Shown here: positions 1 to 12,290 of the stretch, piece by piece | Position numbering within the stretch: the first letter of the stretch is position 1 | Layout: every line of letters begins with the position of its first letter | Source: Dromiciops gliroides | Lineage: Eukaryota; Chordata; Mammalia; Microbiotheria; Microbiotheriidae | Direction: 5' to 3' | Assembly (NCBI RefSeq): GCF_019393635.1 | Contig: NC_057866.1 | Span: 230,343,359-230,407,358, forward strand | DNA length: 64,000 nt | The notes under the pieces: model-generated | The model's database searches: none | What the model was told of the DNA's origin: nothing | What the model saw: the letters and a program-made list of their open reading frames with translations, nothing else | Program-made: the position numbers and the translations under genes

Positions 1-239
1 GCCTCAGATTTTCTAGGCTCAAGTAAGTGGCATAAAAATGGTAAGAAAGTACTTGTACACTGTATTGTATTATAGTTGTCTTGGAATTAATCTAATCTCC
101 CCTACTAGAATACATGCCCTTTGAGGGCAGGAACCATCCGTCTTTGTCTCTCCTATAGTGTCTTTCAGAAAATAATGGGTTTTCCATACAGATTTGTTAA
201 ATTAATGCTCAGGTTTAGTGGGGAGGGGTGAGAATTAAT
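1..239. other. Intergenic, possible L2 tail
   Basis: No gene is visible. Positions about 112-175 read like an old L2 3' end (a 'ttgagggcaggaacc' phrase followed by 'tctttgtctc'), but the match is short and worn. Confidence 0.3.
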
Positions 240-665
240 ACAATTAGGTGTACTTTAGGTTTTTTTAAATTAATTTTAGTTAGCAAGCATTTATTTTCTT
301 TCCTTCCCACCTGTACCCCTTCAGGAGAAAACAAAAACAAAACCTTTTAAACAAATATGTATAATCAAGCAAAACAAAATTCCACACTTTTCATATCCAA
401 AAATATGTCTCATTTTGCATATGATTCCATCAGGAGTGGAGTAACAAACCTCATCATCAGTCCTCTATAACCACAGTTGGTCAATGCACTGATCAAGGTT
501 CTCAGGTAATTAAGTATACCTGGGCATAGTCATGACTGGGTACCACTGTCATTGGTGTTGGGTACAGAATTACTGGGTTTGGGGTTTTATTTACAAGTAT
601 AGGAACTTAGCTTAGTGAAGTTGTGTTCTCCCTCAGGTTTATCCATCATTTTTTATTCTTGAAGA
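240..665 (-). mobile_element. L1-type 3' end fragment
   Basis: The stretch starts with a T-rich edge and runs through 'caagcatttattttctttcc' and 'gtctcattttgcat', phrases that recur at 35283-35480. They match, as I recall, the 3' untranslated part of marsupial L1 elements read from the opposite strand. No open frame. The family is named from memory of typical marsupial repeats, so subfamily is not given. Confidence 0.45.
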
Positions 666-1090
666 AGCTGAAAGAAATGTTTTTGTTTTTTTCATGGAGC
701 AAGTGACAATTTGATTTTTGATTTTAACAAGGAACACTAAATAGTTTTCATACTAATAGTCATATATATGTATACACATTATGTGTTTATACTTACACAC
801 ACACACACACACATATATACACACACTTATATGTCCTCCATTAATGGCCTTCTCTGATGCCTCATTATGGCATAGGGCTAGGGAACCCTGGGCTCTTTGT
901 GGCCGTGCTGATGGAACATTTATTCTAAAAGGTCTAGATAGACTTCATATACAGGTCCAGTTATGGACTATACATCTATCACCTGAAAACCAGCTCAGTT
1001 AAATACTAAGAAGCTTGTTACTAGAAGGATGGCCAAAGTAACTCAGCAAGACTGTTGCCCAACTAAGACCATAAGAAACAATGAATATAA
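666..1090. repeat. Intergenic with a short (CA)n tract
   Basis: A (CA)n/(TA)n microsatellite occupies about 760-830. The rest shows no coding signal or recognised repeat. Confidence 0.5.
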
Positions 1091-1256
1091 GAATTTAGAG
1101 AGGGGTGGCTAGGTGGCGCAGTGGATAAAGCACCGGCCCTGGACTCAGGAGTACCTGAGTTCAAATCCAGTCTCAGACACTTGACATGCACTAGCTGTGT
1201 AACCCTGGGCAAGTCACTTAACTCCCATTGCCCCATAAAAAAAAAAGAATTTAGAG
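1091..1256 (+). mobile_element. WSINE1-like CORE-SINE with target-site duplication
   Basis: The body (about 1101-1246) has the tRNA-derived head, the 'gagttcaaatcc' B-box region, the 'tagctgtgtaaccctgggcaa' core and an A-rich tail. The 10-bp GAATTTAGAG before it (1091-1100) is repeated exactly after the tail (1247-1256), marking an L1-mediated insertion. The long open frame across it is a shadow of the SINE. Confidence 0.9.
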
Positions 1257-1533
1257 TAGCACAAGAAGATTTCTATGAAATGATGCAGCATGAAGTAAGG
1301 AAAACCAAGGAAACAATATATGTGATGACTATGGTGTGGTAAGAAGAAAAACCAGACACAGACAGACAAAGGGAGGAAGGGAAGAAGGAAGGAAGGAAGG
1401 AAGGAAGGAAGGAAGGAAGGAAGGAAGGAAGGAAGGAAGGAAGGAAGGAAGGAAGGAAGGAAGGAAGGAAGGAAGGAAGGAAGGAAGGAAGGAAGGAAGG
1501 AAGGGAGGGAGGGAGGGAAGGAGGGAGGGAGGG

Positions 1534-1585
<52 letters not shown>

Positions 1586-1850
1586 TAAATGCTATGTAAT
1601 TATAATGACCAAGCTTGTCCCCAAAGAAGTGATGAGTAAATATACCTCCACCTCTGTAAAGAAGATCTGTGTATGTGGAATACTGTAACTTGACCGATAA
1701 CTTGATTTGTTTTGCTAAAGTATTTTTCTATTACTTTGTTAAAAAAAAAAAAAGGTTTTATTGCAACAGGAAGGGAAGGGAAGAGGATCATATAGGAAAT
1801 AAATGTGATGTAAAAATATCAATTAAAATATTTTAAATCATGTAATAAGA
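1257..1850 (+). mobile_element. L1 3'-end fragment split by a purine array
   Basis: Positions 1257-1335 carry the L1 3' phrase 'atgatgcagcatgaagtaag', and 1583-1850 the continuation 'tgtaattataatgaccaag' plus an A run. The same downstream phrase occurs at 20475, 25810 and 26180. A (GGAA)n array has expanded between the two halves. Confidence 0.6.
1370..1581 (+). repeat. (GGAA)n/(GGGA)n/(GA)n microsatellite
   Basis: About 210 bp of almost pure purine: GGAA units to about 1503, then GGGA-type units, then (GA)n from about 1539. It yields a spurious Glu/Gly/Arg/Lys reading frame. Such arrays are length-variable and assembly-sensitive. Confidence 0.95.
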
Positions 1851-3009
1851 TGTAAAATTATTTCAATCTGCATAGGTGGGGGCAGGAGGGGGAAGGGGAG
1901 CATGATGACAACAATGAAATCCTGAATCAGTGAAGCACTGGTTTGATATACATACATTGAAAATAATAATAATAAAATGCCCAAAGAACTCTCCAGGTGT
2001 CTGAGTTTGTGTATTTAAGTTGTGAAGAAAAAAAAGGGAAGGGCAACTCCAATACTATAGAGAGATTGCCTTAAGCCACGTAGTTACTCCTTATGGCATT
2101 AGCCACAGTGTCCTGCCCCACCCCACCCCCATGCTTTCTTTCATGGCTCCCAACAAGTACACAATATCTCAGTCTCTTAAGTCTTTCTGTCTGTAAAATC
2201 TCAACAATATCATAATTAACAGTTTTCTCCTTCTCAGTCATCAAACCCAAGAAGAAATGCCTCTGAGAATGTGTTAAAAGAAGTTGTCTATTAAGCATGA
2301 TTTTATTGCTAGTTGCTGATAAATGTGGTGTTTACCCATTGTATAATCATATATTACAAAAATTTCATAATCTGTAGATTTTCCCTTCAAGCTATTTTCA
2401 CATCAGAAGTTCATTTGAAAGGCTCCCTATGATTGATTAACCTCTGAAACCAGGCAATGATAAAAGTCAAACCACAAGGAGAAAAAAAAATGCATGTGTC
2501 TCATTTGTTTTTGTCTAAGGATGTGGGAAAGGGGAGTCTAAAGAGAGATTTAATGAAGATAAAACTTTAGGCTTTCTTTGAGGTTAAAAGACATTTTCTT
2601 TAAAATACGTAAAATATAAATTGGAGATTTCATTAGGTTTTCCCCCTAGACTACACAAGGAGGAATGACAACTGTGCAAGTACAATAATAGCACATGTAA
2701 GTGATTTTATTTGGGGGGGTTGTTTTGTTTGGACTTTGGAAAAGTTCTTTGTTTTAGAGCTGAGAACAATCAAGAAAAAAATACCATATGAATCAGAGCA
2801 AAGAATCAAACAAACCTCACATATCTAATTTTTCTTCTATTTTTGCCAACCAGTTTTATTTGCATAGACTTAGTGAAAAAGGGAAAGACATTTAAAGTTG
2901 TTTCCTTGTTTCATAAATATATGTTTGTCTTTTCGTGCATACACATAGTGAATGAATAATGAGAGACTTATCATGTCTGTCCACTGAAAGAGCTGAAATT
3001 GACTGGGGA
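1851..3009. other. Intergenic, nothing recognised
   Basis: AT-rich sequence with scattered homopolymer runs. I see no convincing exon, RNA gene or repeat; the short reading frames here lack any domain. Confidence 0.5.
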
Positions 3010-3485
3010 ACCTGAGTGAAAATTGGGATACAGAAGAGGGACCCAGCTTCTACCCTTGCCCTGGGTTAGAGAATTTAAGTTCACTCTCATCACTGACCCC
3101 TTGTCATCATTACACCGCTCTGTGACCTTGTTGGGTAAATCAGTTTCTTCATCTCTAAAATGAATCTATCTAGTGCTGGACTATCTCTTTTCCAACTCTA
3201 GATTTGTGATCTTATGGTATGTTGTTTGCAAGGATACATGGACCCAAGGAGAAATAAATCCTTACCTTTAGATTCACTGGATCGCAGTGTTATAAATTTA
3301 GAACTGAAAAGGACCTTAGAGACCTTTAAGTTCAACCCCATTATTTTACCAATGAGGAAGCCAAGACTAAGAGTAGTTAGTTGGCTTGCCCAATATCACC
3401 CAGCTACTACATGTCTGAGACAAAATATTATTTCAGATTTTCCTAATTCCATGTCCAATCCTCTAGCCACTCAACTGCACTGCCC
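3010..3485. mobile_element. Two old MIR-family SINE remnants
   Basis: 3010-3215 reads in the plus direction ('ctctgtgaccttgttgggtaaatca', then 'ttccaactctagatttgtgat'). 3268-3485 reads in the opposite direction ('ttagaactgaaaaggacctta', 'ttttaccaatgaggaagcc'). Both are heavily diverged with no visible target duplications, as expected of old mammalian MIR-type SINEs. Confidence 0.6.
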
Positions 3486-4484
3486 CTCTCAGTTGAATTC
3501 AGTTCAATTCAACAAGCATTTATTAAACACCTCTCATGTTCCAGGATTTATTCAAGAAGCTGGAGAACTAGTGCTTTTTCCCTCTCCCTCCAAAAAAAAA
3601 AGATAACCCCTGACCTCAAGGAGATTATAGTCTGATGACCCAGCAAAGTTTCTGATGAGAAAGTATTGTTGCTAAAATATTTCTTTATGATTTAGAGGTA
3701 TTACTGGTCTCAATTTTCCCCATGTGTTTTATCTCAAAAAGATTGCCCTACTTGAGGGAAAGAACCACATCTTAAACTCCTTTGGATTCTCCTTTGAATG
3801 GAAATTCTTGGGGGTTTTTTGGTGTGTGTTTTTTAAAGTTATATTGATGTCTTTTGTTTTTATAGCACAGTGATTTACAAATACAATGGAGTCACATCCT
3901 ACCACATTTCACTTGTGATATTTCCTATATTTGGGAATCTAACCATACTTGCTGGGAGTAAGGGGAGAGTGAAAAATAACTCATATAATGCAGCCAATTC
4001 CATCCACAACTCCACTGAGTGAGCAGAAATGGGAGCGTCATATGGAAGATATGAATCTGCTGCTCCCTCTGTCAGTCTCATCCCCCATGTGGCCTCTCAT
4101 AGTGTTAACTTTCCCCACACTGTGATACTAGAATCTCCTCTTCACCCTGCCCATGGTCTGTTCAAACTTCAGGCTGATAAAGATTGTGAAAAGGCCAATC
4201 TTAGTTGGCCTTTGTAGCCTTCTAGGCCAGCTAGAAGATCACTCCTGGGTTTCCTTTGACTTCCTATCTTCTCTCTTGCCTTTTGATGAACTAGGAAGAA
4301 GTAAGGGTTATGAAGGGGTGTGAACAGTCTCTAATATAATCACACCTATGTGTGAAGTTCTTAAATGTAGGGCTGTCTCAGGCACTTATGGATTGAATCT
4401 TCCATTAGTCAAGAGAATCAGAATACTAGGGATGGCTAGATGCCTGCCGTTTCCTGCAGACATTCCCGGTTTCCCCTTTTAAGG
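3486..4484. other. Intergenic with an unassigned mammalian repeat
   Basis: 3497-3640 is a repeat of the 'aacaagcatttattaaacacc' type ending 'ctcaaggagattatagtctgatg'. Related copies are at 13305-13450, 25095-25165 and 39300-39400; I cannot name the family with certainty. 3641-4484 shows no recognised feature. Confidence 0.4.
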
Positions 4485-4700
4485 GGCAGCTAAGTGGATG
4501 GAGGCATAAGCTGAGAATCAGAAATACCTGAGTTCAAATCGAGGCTCAAAAAATGACTAGCTCTGTGACACTGGCCAAGTCAGTTAACTTCTTTTTGCCT
4601 TAATTTCCTCAAAAAGGGATAATAATAGCACCTACTTCCTGGGGTTGTTGTGAGGATCAAATAAGGTAAGTCCTTTAAGGTCTGAAAAGTCTTTTTCTTA
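4485..4700 (+). mobile_element. MIR/THER-type SINE
   Basis: SINE head 'ggggcagctaagtgg', tRNA-like 'gagttcaaatc', 'ctctgtgacactggccaagtc', then the MIR tail 'ttcctggggttgttgtgagga'. Diverged, no clear target duplication. Confidence 0.7.
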
Positions 4701-5257
4701 CATTAGGTCTTTCTGAGCTAGGGCTGAGCCCTCGCTCAGGTTGCCTAACACCAGTAATAAAGGATGTGAGGGGAAAGAGACAGGAGGGGGAAGAAGAAGA
4801 GGGGTAGAGCGGGAAGCCAAAGGGCAAATCTTGAGCTCAGAAGGGCTAAGGTGTATGTGTGAGCTTTAGAGCAGGGGGATCACTCAGTCGAAAGGCCACA
4901 AGAACCTAGAAAACTCCCCAAGGCAGCCTGAATCAGACTGAAATGTAATTAGGGAATGTTTAACGAAATCAATAAAAGGACACTGCTACATAGATAATGT
5001 TCATTTGTGGTTTTCTAAGGGAATAGGGCCTGCAGGGATCTATTCCTATTTGATTTGACAGTGCTTCTTTAGAGCAGCTTCTTATTTGGCCAGGCCTAAT
5101 GGATTCGACCCTTCCAGAAACTAAGTTAGGGACAAGGGACCAGTCATGAGACTCTGAAAGGAGAGAAAAGAGAAAGAAAGGGTGAAGAGGCACAGATCCT
5201 GAGGGGCAGCAGTGACAGGTAAGCAAAGGGAGTTGTCTTCCTCTTCCTTCTTCTGTG
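4701..5257. other. Intergenic, nothing recognised
   Basis: Purine-rich around 4770-4810. No coding or repeat signal I can support. Confidence 0.5.
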
Positions 5258-5351
5258 AAAGACAATATAAAATACCTGTGTGACCTTGGGCAAGTCACTT
5301 AACCCTCATTGTCCCACCAAAAAAAAGAAAGAAAAGAAAGACAATATAAAA
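5258..5351 (+). mobile_element. Strongly 5'-truncated WSINE1-like copy
   Basis: Only the last ~64 bp of the SINE (5273-5336, 'tgtgaccttgggcaagtcac' plus A-rich tail) are present. They are flanked by an exact 15-bp duplication AAAGACAATATAAAA at 5258-5272 and 5337-5351, so this is a genuine short insertion rather than a decayed full copy. Confidence 0.88.
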
Positions 5352-7379
5352 GCTAGCATCCATATAGTACTTACATATCTGACTTGATCCTTACAACCCT
5401 GAGAGGTCAGTGCTATTGTTCTCCATTTTATAGATAAAGAAACTGAGTCTAAGAGAAATTAAGTGACTTGCCAAGTGTCACACAGCTGGTAAGTGTCTTA
5501 TGCAGGTTCTGAACTCAAGTCTTCTGGGCTCCAACTCCACCAAAATCCTATCCCCTGTGGACCCCATCTTTGTTTTAAGATCCCCTCAAAGCTCCATGGG
5601 ATGTTCCCATGTAGGGAATACACACCAATCACATTAAGAAATAGATGGTCCTATTGATAATGCTGTGGTGTTTGCCACAACAGACAGAAAACAGGTATTC
5701 AAAACAAGGTGAGGTCATTTGAAAAACTTCAGGGCCATCAAGAATTCCCAACAGATGAGAGTTCTCTCATGTTAGTGTGGGAGTGACAGGAGGGAATAGA
5801 GGAGAGAAAGCCAAATACCAGCAGAAAGAAGTGGACTATATGCATCCTACTTCTTCCTCCATGCTTTTTATGTTTGCAAAGGGATATCACACATTTTCCT
5901 CCTTTTTTGCTAAAATTTAGAGCCAGAAGAGCTAAGTAAAAACCTAGCCTTTTCCCCTCATTATACAATTAAGAAAAATGAGGCCCCTAGAAAAGAAAAT
6001 GAATTATCCAGGGTCACCCAGGCATTAAGTAGCAGAGCTAGAATTTGAACATAACTCCAACTCCAGTGTATTCGCCATACTGATTGAAAGGAAAAGCTCT
6101 GTCACTGGCAAAACTGAGCATTGTTTTCATTGCTAAGATTACAGTCTCTAAGTTTTTCTATAATTAAAATTAAGTAAAACTGTACTAACAATTCTTGAGC
6201 TTTAACTTGAATAATTCCTTTTAATGAGATAGTAATAATAATAATCATTAATTAATAAATAACATTCCCCATATGTTATATATACACAATACATATATGC
6301 ACGTGTGTGTACACATGTGTGTACATATACGCATCCATTTGTGTGTATAAAACCTGATCCATAACCCTGCGAGATGGGTATTATTATTATCCCTACTTTA
6401 CAAATGAAGAAATTGAGTTTGAGAGAGGTTAGCCAGCTATTAAGAGTCTTAGGTGGGTTTTGAATTCAGGTCTTCCTGACTCCAAGTGCATGTAATGAGT
6501 CTCCTGCAGCTTTACTCTCTCAGATGCAGACAGGCTACCTTTTCCCTCAGGATCAGCTTTTTCTAATGTTATCAGCTCTAAATCCCACCAACTGTATGCT
6601 GCATCATATTGTTAGGAGCCTGACACTAGCACACCTAATTCCGTTTATCCACTTAACATCAATTAGCTTTTACAAAGAGATAAAGCAAGGACAAACATGA
6701 AAACCTTTTCTCTCAATACTCCTGAAGCTACTTTTCCCTATCCCACCTAAATTTCTAGGGGAGTAGGCTCAAAACTTAGTTCTGTTCTGGTCCCATCAAA
6801 TCGACATCCCAAAGTGACATATCTACTTGATAAGCCCTCATTTCACCTTTCATTGGCACAGTTCCAGAACGTGGCTCCCCAAGATTGCTCCTTGTTTCTT
6901 GGGGCATTGATGCTGCTCGAGCTTCAAAGCCAGCCTGGATTCTGATGCCTGGATTTCTATGGCTCACTTTTGTGGCCTTTAAAATCCCCAGGGTTGGAGT
7001 GGTCTTGCGAGCCAGGATAGGAGCTAAAGAACAGTGAGGTAGAGCTAAAAAAAAATTGGCCAAGGCCTTTCAAATGCCTCTGCATCCAATCAAAGGGCCT
7101 CCCATTCACCACATGGTTAGCCAACTGAAACCAGTCTCTCCACATCACTCCCTCTACATATCAACATGACTGTGCCAAAAGCAGATTCCTAGCCTCTCCA
7201 TGCGGAGAGATGATAACCCAGGTGCTCTGCTCCTTTATCAAACCCCCATTGCATCCATCATTCTACCCCAAGCCACACAGCAGAGTATTCATTGAATATT
7301 ATAACTAGAGGAAACCTTAGAAGTCATCCCATCCAAGCCTCTTGTTTCACATATGGGGAAATGATTATGTGACTTGAGG
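5352..7379. other. Intergenic with several MIR remnants
   Basis: Minus-strand MIR pieces lie at about 5352-5545 ('aagtgacttgccaagtgtcacacagctgg'), 5940-6075, 6350-6495 and 7290-7375. A CA/TG-rich stretch occupies 6285-6345. 6500-7290 shows no recognised feature. Confidence 0.55.
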
Positions 7380-7640
7380 AATCTAGGTGATGCGTTGGAT
7401 CTAGCACTTCGCCTGGAGTCAAGAAGACCCAAGTTCAAATCTGACTTGAGGTAAGTCATTTAACTTTTTTCTGTTTGCCTCAGTTTTCTGCTCTGTAAGA
7501 TGGGGATAATAATAGAACCAATCTTCCAGGGTTGTTGTGAATCTTAAATGAGACAATAGATGTCAATTGAATAGCATAGTAAGAACTATGTAAATGCTAT
7601 CATCACCATCTCCACCATCATCATTGTTGTTATCTAAAAT
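7380..7640 (+). mobile_element. MIR/THER-type SINE
   Basis: 'tctaggtgatgcgttgg', 'caagttcaaatctgac', 'ctctgtaagatggggataataatag' and 'cagggttgttgtgaatc' follow the MIR-type order. Diverged. Confidence 0.65.
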
Positions 7641-7789
7641 CTCACAGCTAATTAGTAAAGCAGCTGGGAATAGAATACAGGTCGACTAACACTTTGTCCC
7701 ACTGTAAAATAGATCCAAATGAACAGCTTAAAATACCTATCAGTGTTTTAACAATGCTTAGTTGTTCCTTTTCTCACTCATAAGTTCTT

Positions 7790-7960
7790 TTTTAATAGTA
7801 TTTTCTTTTTTTTCCAATGACATATAAAGACAACTTTTAACATTCATTTTCTGTAAGATTTTGAGTTCCATTTTTTTTCTTTCTCCCTCCTCTTCCCCCT
7901 CCCCAAGACAATTCAAAGCAACAATTCAAAGATTCTTACAAAGAATATTGTTCCTAACTA
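7790..7960 (-). mobile_element. L1-type 3' end fragment
   Basis: T-rich start, 'ccaatgacatataaagacaac', then 'ctccctcctcttccccctccccaagacaat', the same layout as the 3' ends at 38010-38070 and 57604-57670 in reverse orientation. Confidence 0.55.
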
Positions 7961-9780
7961 TAAATGGGAAGCATTTAACAGCAATGGTTTTGCACCAATG
8001 GCATTAGAGCATTAGTACAAAGTTATAAGAAAAATTCCTGGTAAAAATTTTACATGAATTAGAACTTCCTTTTTAAAAAAAAAGGAAGAAAGAGAAATGT
8101 GCCCACTTATTTTTGGTTCCAATCAGAAAAGGTTTGGTATGATTGGCAGAACTTATAAATGAGAGATTAAAGTAAAGGGAAATCAGCTCTTATTACTTTA
8201 ATCATCAACATAGCAGGACTTTTTTTTACAATCACTGTCAATTTTCACTTTAAGTCATCATTCAGTTATCCAAATTTGAAACAGATTATAAATTAAGACA
8301 ATATAAGAGCCCTTCTGGAGGTTATGGAAATGTTGACTGTAAGCAGTACCCTTACAGTTGACTTTTTTCAATATGAGTTCTACAATAGGGACATAACAAT
8401 GTATGGTTTCCAGAAAGTCACATATGGATAAGGCTGGAACCAAAACAATTTTTTCTTTCTCAAAAAAAAATATGTTGTCCTCTTTTTTACCTGGAAAATC
8501 AATTTTAGGCTTTCTGTGATGGATCTTTTAGATGACAATGACATTAAAATATTATCAAATTGATTTTTTTCAGTGTGGCACAGATGAATCAGAAAGCTCT
8601 AGGTTCAAGTTCTGTCTTTAACACATATTAGCTTTGCAACCCTGGACATGTCACTAAATTTTTCTATGCTCCAGGCATCTCTAACCTTTACAGGGTGCAG
8701 ATAAGTTGATGGGTAGAGAGAGTTTCTACACCAGAGGTCCATACAGAAATGAAGCAATATATCCAGACCAAGAAAAATGTGTTGTGATAGACTCAGTTTT
8801 AGAGAGAAAAACACTCAGTTCCTCCCTGTACCACCAAGGATTGACTAATGACTGCAGTGATATATTGTAGAAATCTCCTAATTCCTATTAACCCTCAGCT
8901 TCTTTCGTTAAAAAACAACAGCAACAATTGCAATAATTCAAGTCCAGATTTGTTTGAAGTGAACCTTTGCAAAATATTAGGAGGTACCTCATTAAAAAGC
9001 ACGGTTGATTCACTCACTTTTGTCTCCCTGTTATACGTCCCTCTAGGGTGAGGGTGGCTTGTGCAAATCCCAGGAGAAGCTATGGGATGTAAATAAAAGG
9101 CAGTTACAGATTACTGAATTAGTTCTTTCTTTTCTTACCTATGTGTAGATGTCCTTGGTCAGGCTGCCCTTTCTTCTCTCTCTATGCTCTCACCTCATCG
9201 GACGGTTTTCCATGATAATGACTCCCAAATCTTCCACGTGGTTGCCTCCCTGTGGTCATCTGAAATGTACTGGGATCTCCACAGTTATTCTCCAAGTCAA
9301 CATATTTAAAACCAAATTTATCATCTCCTGCCCCTCCCTTCAAAAGCATGACATCTCCTTACATCTTTGCATCATAAATACTGTGGAATCTTGCAGTTGG
9401 AAAGGGCTGCAGAAGCAGTGATGTGCCAGCTCCTACCAGGCCATGCAAGCCAATTGTTACATTGCCAGTAATTTGCATTTATACCTCTGGAAATCAGGAA
9501 ACAATGGAAAATTAAAATAGTTTTGTTGATTTCTAAAAAGTGTGATGGAGAAAATACTAATAGTAATAATAATGATGCAAACTATACTTAAAAGTATGTT
9601 TTGAGTACCATTTTTTTTCTGGAGAGCCAGATGTTAAACGTTTACTAGGAGGTCATCTATTTCAATCCTTATGTGAAAAGGAATCCCCTTAACAGAAATC
9701 CCTAGAGACTTCCTTCCAAATTGACTCTGGGCAATCAATAACCACTATTATGGTCTGTCCAATTTTGAATCCACCTGTGG
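7961..9780. other. Intergenic with minor repeat scraps
   Basis: 8572-8665 looks like a worn plus-strand MIR head ('aggttcaagttctgtc'). 9620-9775 may be a CR1/L3 scrap. The remainder, including several short reading frames, has no domain or splice pattern I can support. Confidence 0.4.
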
Positions 9781-10003
9781 CAGCTAAGCACTGCATTGGA
9801 TAGAGTACCAAGCCTGAAGTCAGGAAGACTCATCTTCTTGAGTTCAAATCCAGCCTCAGTACTTACTGGCTGCGTGACCCTGAGCAAGTCACTTCACCCT
9901 GTTTGCCTCAGTTTCCTCATCTGTAAAATGAACTGAAGAAGGAAATGGCAAACCACTCCAGTATCTTTGCCAAGAAGACTACAAAGGGGGTCATGAAGAA
10001 CAA
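9781..10003 (+). mobile_element. MAR1-type SINE (RTE-tailed)
   Basis: A MIR-like head with 'gagttcaaatccagcctcag' is followed by the MAR1-specific tail 'ggaaatggcaaaccactcca', 'tatctttgccaagaa', 'ggggtcatgaag'. The tail resembles RTE LINE 3' ends, the likely source of its retrotransposition machinery. Confidence 0.8.
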
Positions 10004-11959
10004 ATTATTTTCTCAACTAGCCTTTCTCTCATCATCAAGAGAAAACATGAAAAACTTTGTCAAAAGGATGGCAGACCTCAAATGTAGCTCTGTCCACAGA
10101 ATCCTCATGATCTTTCAGTCTGACCTATCAAAACAAGAAATGAGGTTTGTCTAATATGACCAGCAGGCATGATGGTTTTTAGTGATCTCTCTTTCCTTTC
10201 ATATGTATATGTATGTATGTATGTATGTATGATTCTTAAAAAAAATTCTAGAATTTTATAAGTGATTGAACTCAGGTTTTGATAAAGTCCTAATCTTGAC
10301 TGTTTTAGGATTTGTTTGGTTTTGTGTTTTGTGGGTTTTTTTCGGGGGGGGGGGGGCGGGGAGTGGTTAGGTTTTCTATATTGCCCAGGCCTGGACTACA
10401 AGCAGCCACTCATTGGCCCACTCCTGGTTCTGGAGGCTCACCAAAATGATGCAGAACTTAGTGAAAACATGTTATCAGCTTGGCTGGATGTGGCTCAGAA
10501 ATCCCAAACTAATGAGGTTTGCCAGCCTTAGAATCCCAGAATCAGGGATTATAGACACACACTATCATTGGAGCCCTGGTCAAATCTTGGCTTCTCTAGT
10601 GACAGGGTGAAAGAGCTGATTGCCCATGAGGCAAATAAATTGCCTTGAACATGGTAAGCAAATCATTAGATGTGATAAAAAGCAACATAGGAAGAATAGA
10701 CTGATTTGCTAGGAGATTGAGTACTCTTCTCAGTCCCTATGTCAGATGGTAAGCTCCTGGAAAACACTGAACATTATAAACATGCATGGTGACTGCTTCA
10801 ATAGTGGGTTTCTTTGTTGATTGGTTGACTGGCTCTTGAACTAACTCCTGGCTGCATCATTCTACTCCATTTTGATCATCTCCAGGTAATAAGCATAGTC
10901 ATTCAGTCCACAAAGGCTGAGAAAGCTAATCCACAAGTTCTAAGGAGCTGATCACATCACAATCTAAGATCATAGAAATCAAAGATGGAGAAGACCTGGG
11001 AGATCACCGACTCAGAGTCCTCTCCTCTTGAATTGCTTCCTTGCATATGGTTTCTAGTTTGGAGTTAAGCATCTACTGAGTATTTTGTGGCAGTCATTTC
11101 CAGGAAAGCTTCCAGCAGCAGTTCATATCCAAAAAGAAATGGAACACATATCTCTCCAATAAACATCGGTCATGATCGAAAACAATGCTCTGTATTATTT
11201 CTACAACCTTGGAGTACTGCTCTTTCTAATTCATTGGGAATTGGACTTAGAATAAGCTCTCCTGACTGAAGAAATTATTCTAATTTCACTGAAATAATAC
11301 TAATGTCTGAGACTTTGATGTCTTATTCAGAATCACTCCTTACAAGCCTTAAACTCAGTAGGTGCTCAATACATGTTTGTTAAATTGAAGTTGAAATGTC
11401 ATTTGAAGGCTAGTTAGACAAGGTGCACATTGCATGCAGTGTGCCTTGAAAGTGAAGATGACTCACCAGTTCTTTGGATATGTGAAGCCCCAGAATGAAA
11501 ACTAAATACATTTACAGAGAAAAGCAGAAATTTCTCCAGTAATATAAAAGCAGTTTTAAATTTTCTATAAATATTTGAAGGTAACATAAAGCAATAGAAC
11601 CTTAATTAAATTAATACACTGCCTTCTTTGTGACATACACTTTTTAAAAAGTGGGTCAGACTAGATGTCTTCTAAGATTCTGGAAAGGTCTATGGCAATT
11701 GACTCATGGCCATCATCTCAAAAAATGCTGGTACTCTTGTAGAGCTCATCAATATAAGGCAATAGGAGCTATCAATGGGAGAGATGTTCAGAGAAAGGCA
11801 TTAATGAATCCTATGGGGAATTTTTTTCCTAAATGTTTTAGGAAAAACAGCATTGGCAATTAATGTAAGCAGCTATATTTGCTTCAGAACTATCTATATA
11901 GAAATTAATTTCAACATATAAAGAACCATAACAATTTTTCACTCTCCCCAAGTCCTCAT
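10004..11959. other. Intergenic with simple repeats
   Basis: A (TATG)n tract lies at 10201-10232 and a G-run at 10344-10362. Weak scraps include MIR-like 10968-11030 and an L2-type tail near 11340-11385 ('gtaggtgctcaatacatgtttg'). No gene is seen. Confidence 0.45.
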
Positions 11960-12290
11960 CAGAATTCTTTGTCTATCCATTCTCATTTCGCCTTCTATTG
12001 TTGTGGTTAGTGTGCACTCCATTATCCTGGTTCTGTTTTTCTTTCCCTTTGCATAATTTCAAAAAAGGTCTTTCAGATTTCTTTGTACTCATTATGCTTA
12101 CTGGTCTTAATTCCATTATACAATTCCATTACATTAATGCATAATAATTTATTTAACCATCCCCTAATGTTGAATATTTGGAGTTATTTTCTACCTTTTT
12201 TTGCAATGGCATGTAATGGTTTTATGAAAATCTGTGGTTAGTTCTTTTTTATTTGTTTTTGATAACACTTTCAAGGTACATTCTTTCCTG
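11960..12290 (-). mobile_element. L1/HAL1 3'-region fragment
   Basis: Read on the plus strand it has 'atcctggttctgtttttc', 'aggtctttcagatttctttg' and 'taaccatcccctaatgttgaatatttgga', the diverged counterpart of 57670-57860 in the HAL1 copy. Confidence 0.6.

Noticed and set aside
1336-1599. Long Glu/Gly/Arg/Lys frame
   Set aside because: Translation of a GGAA/GA microsatellite.
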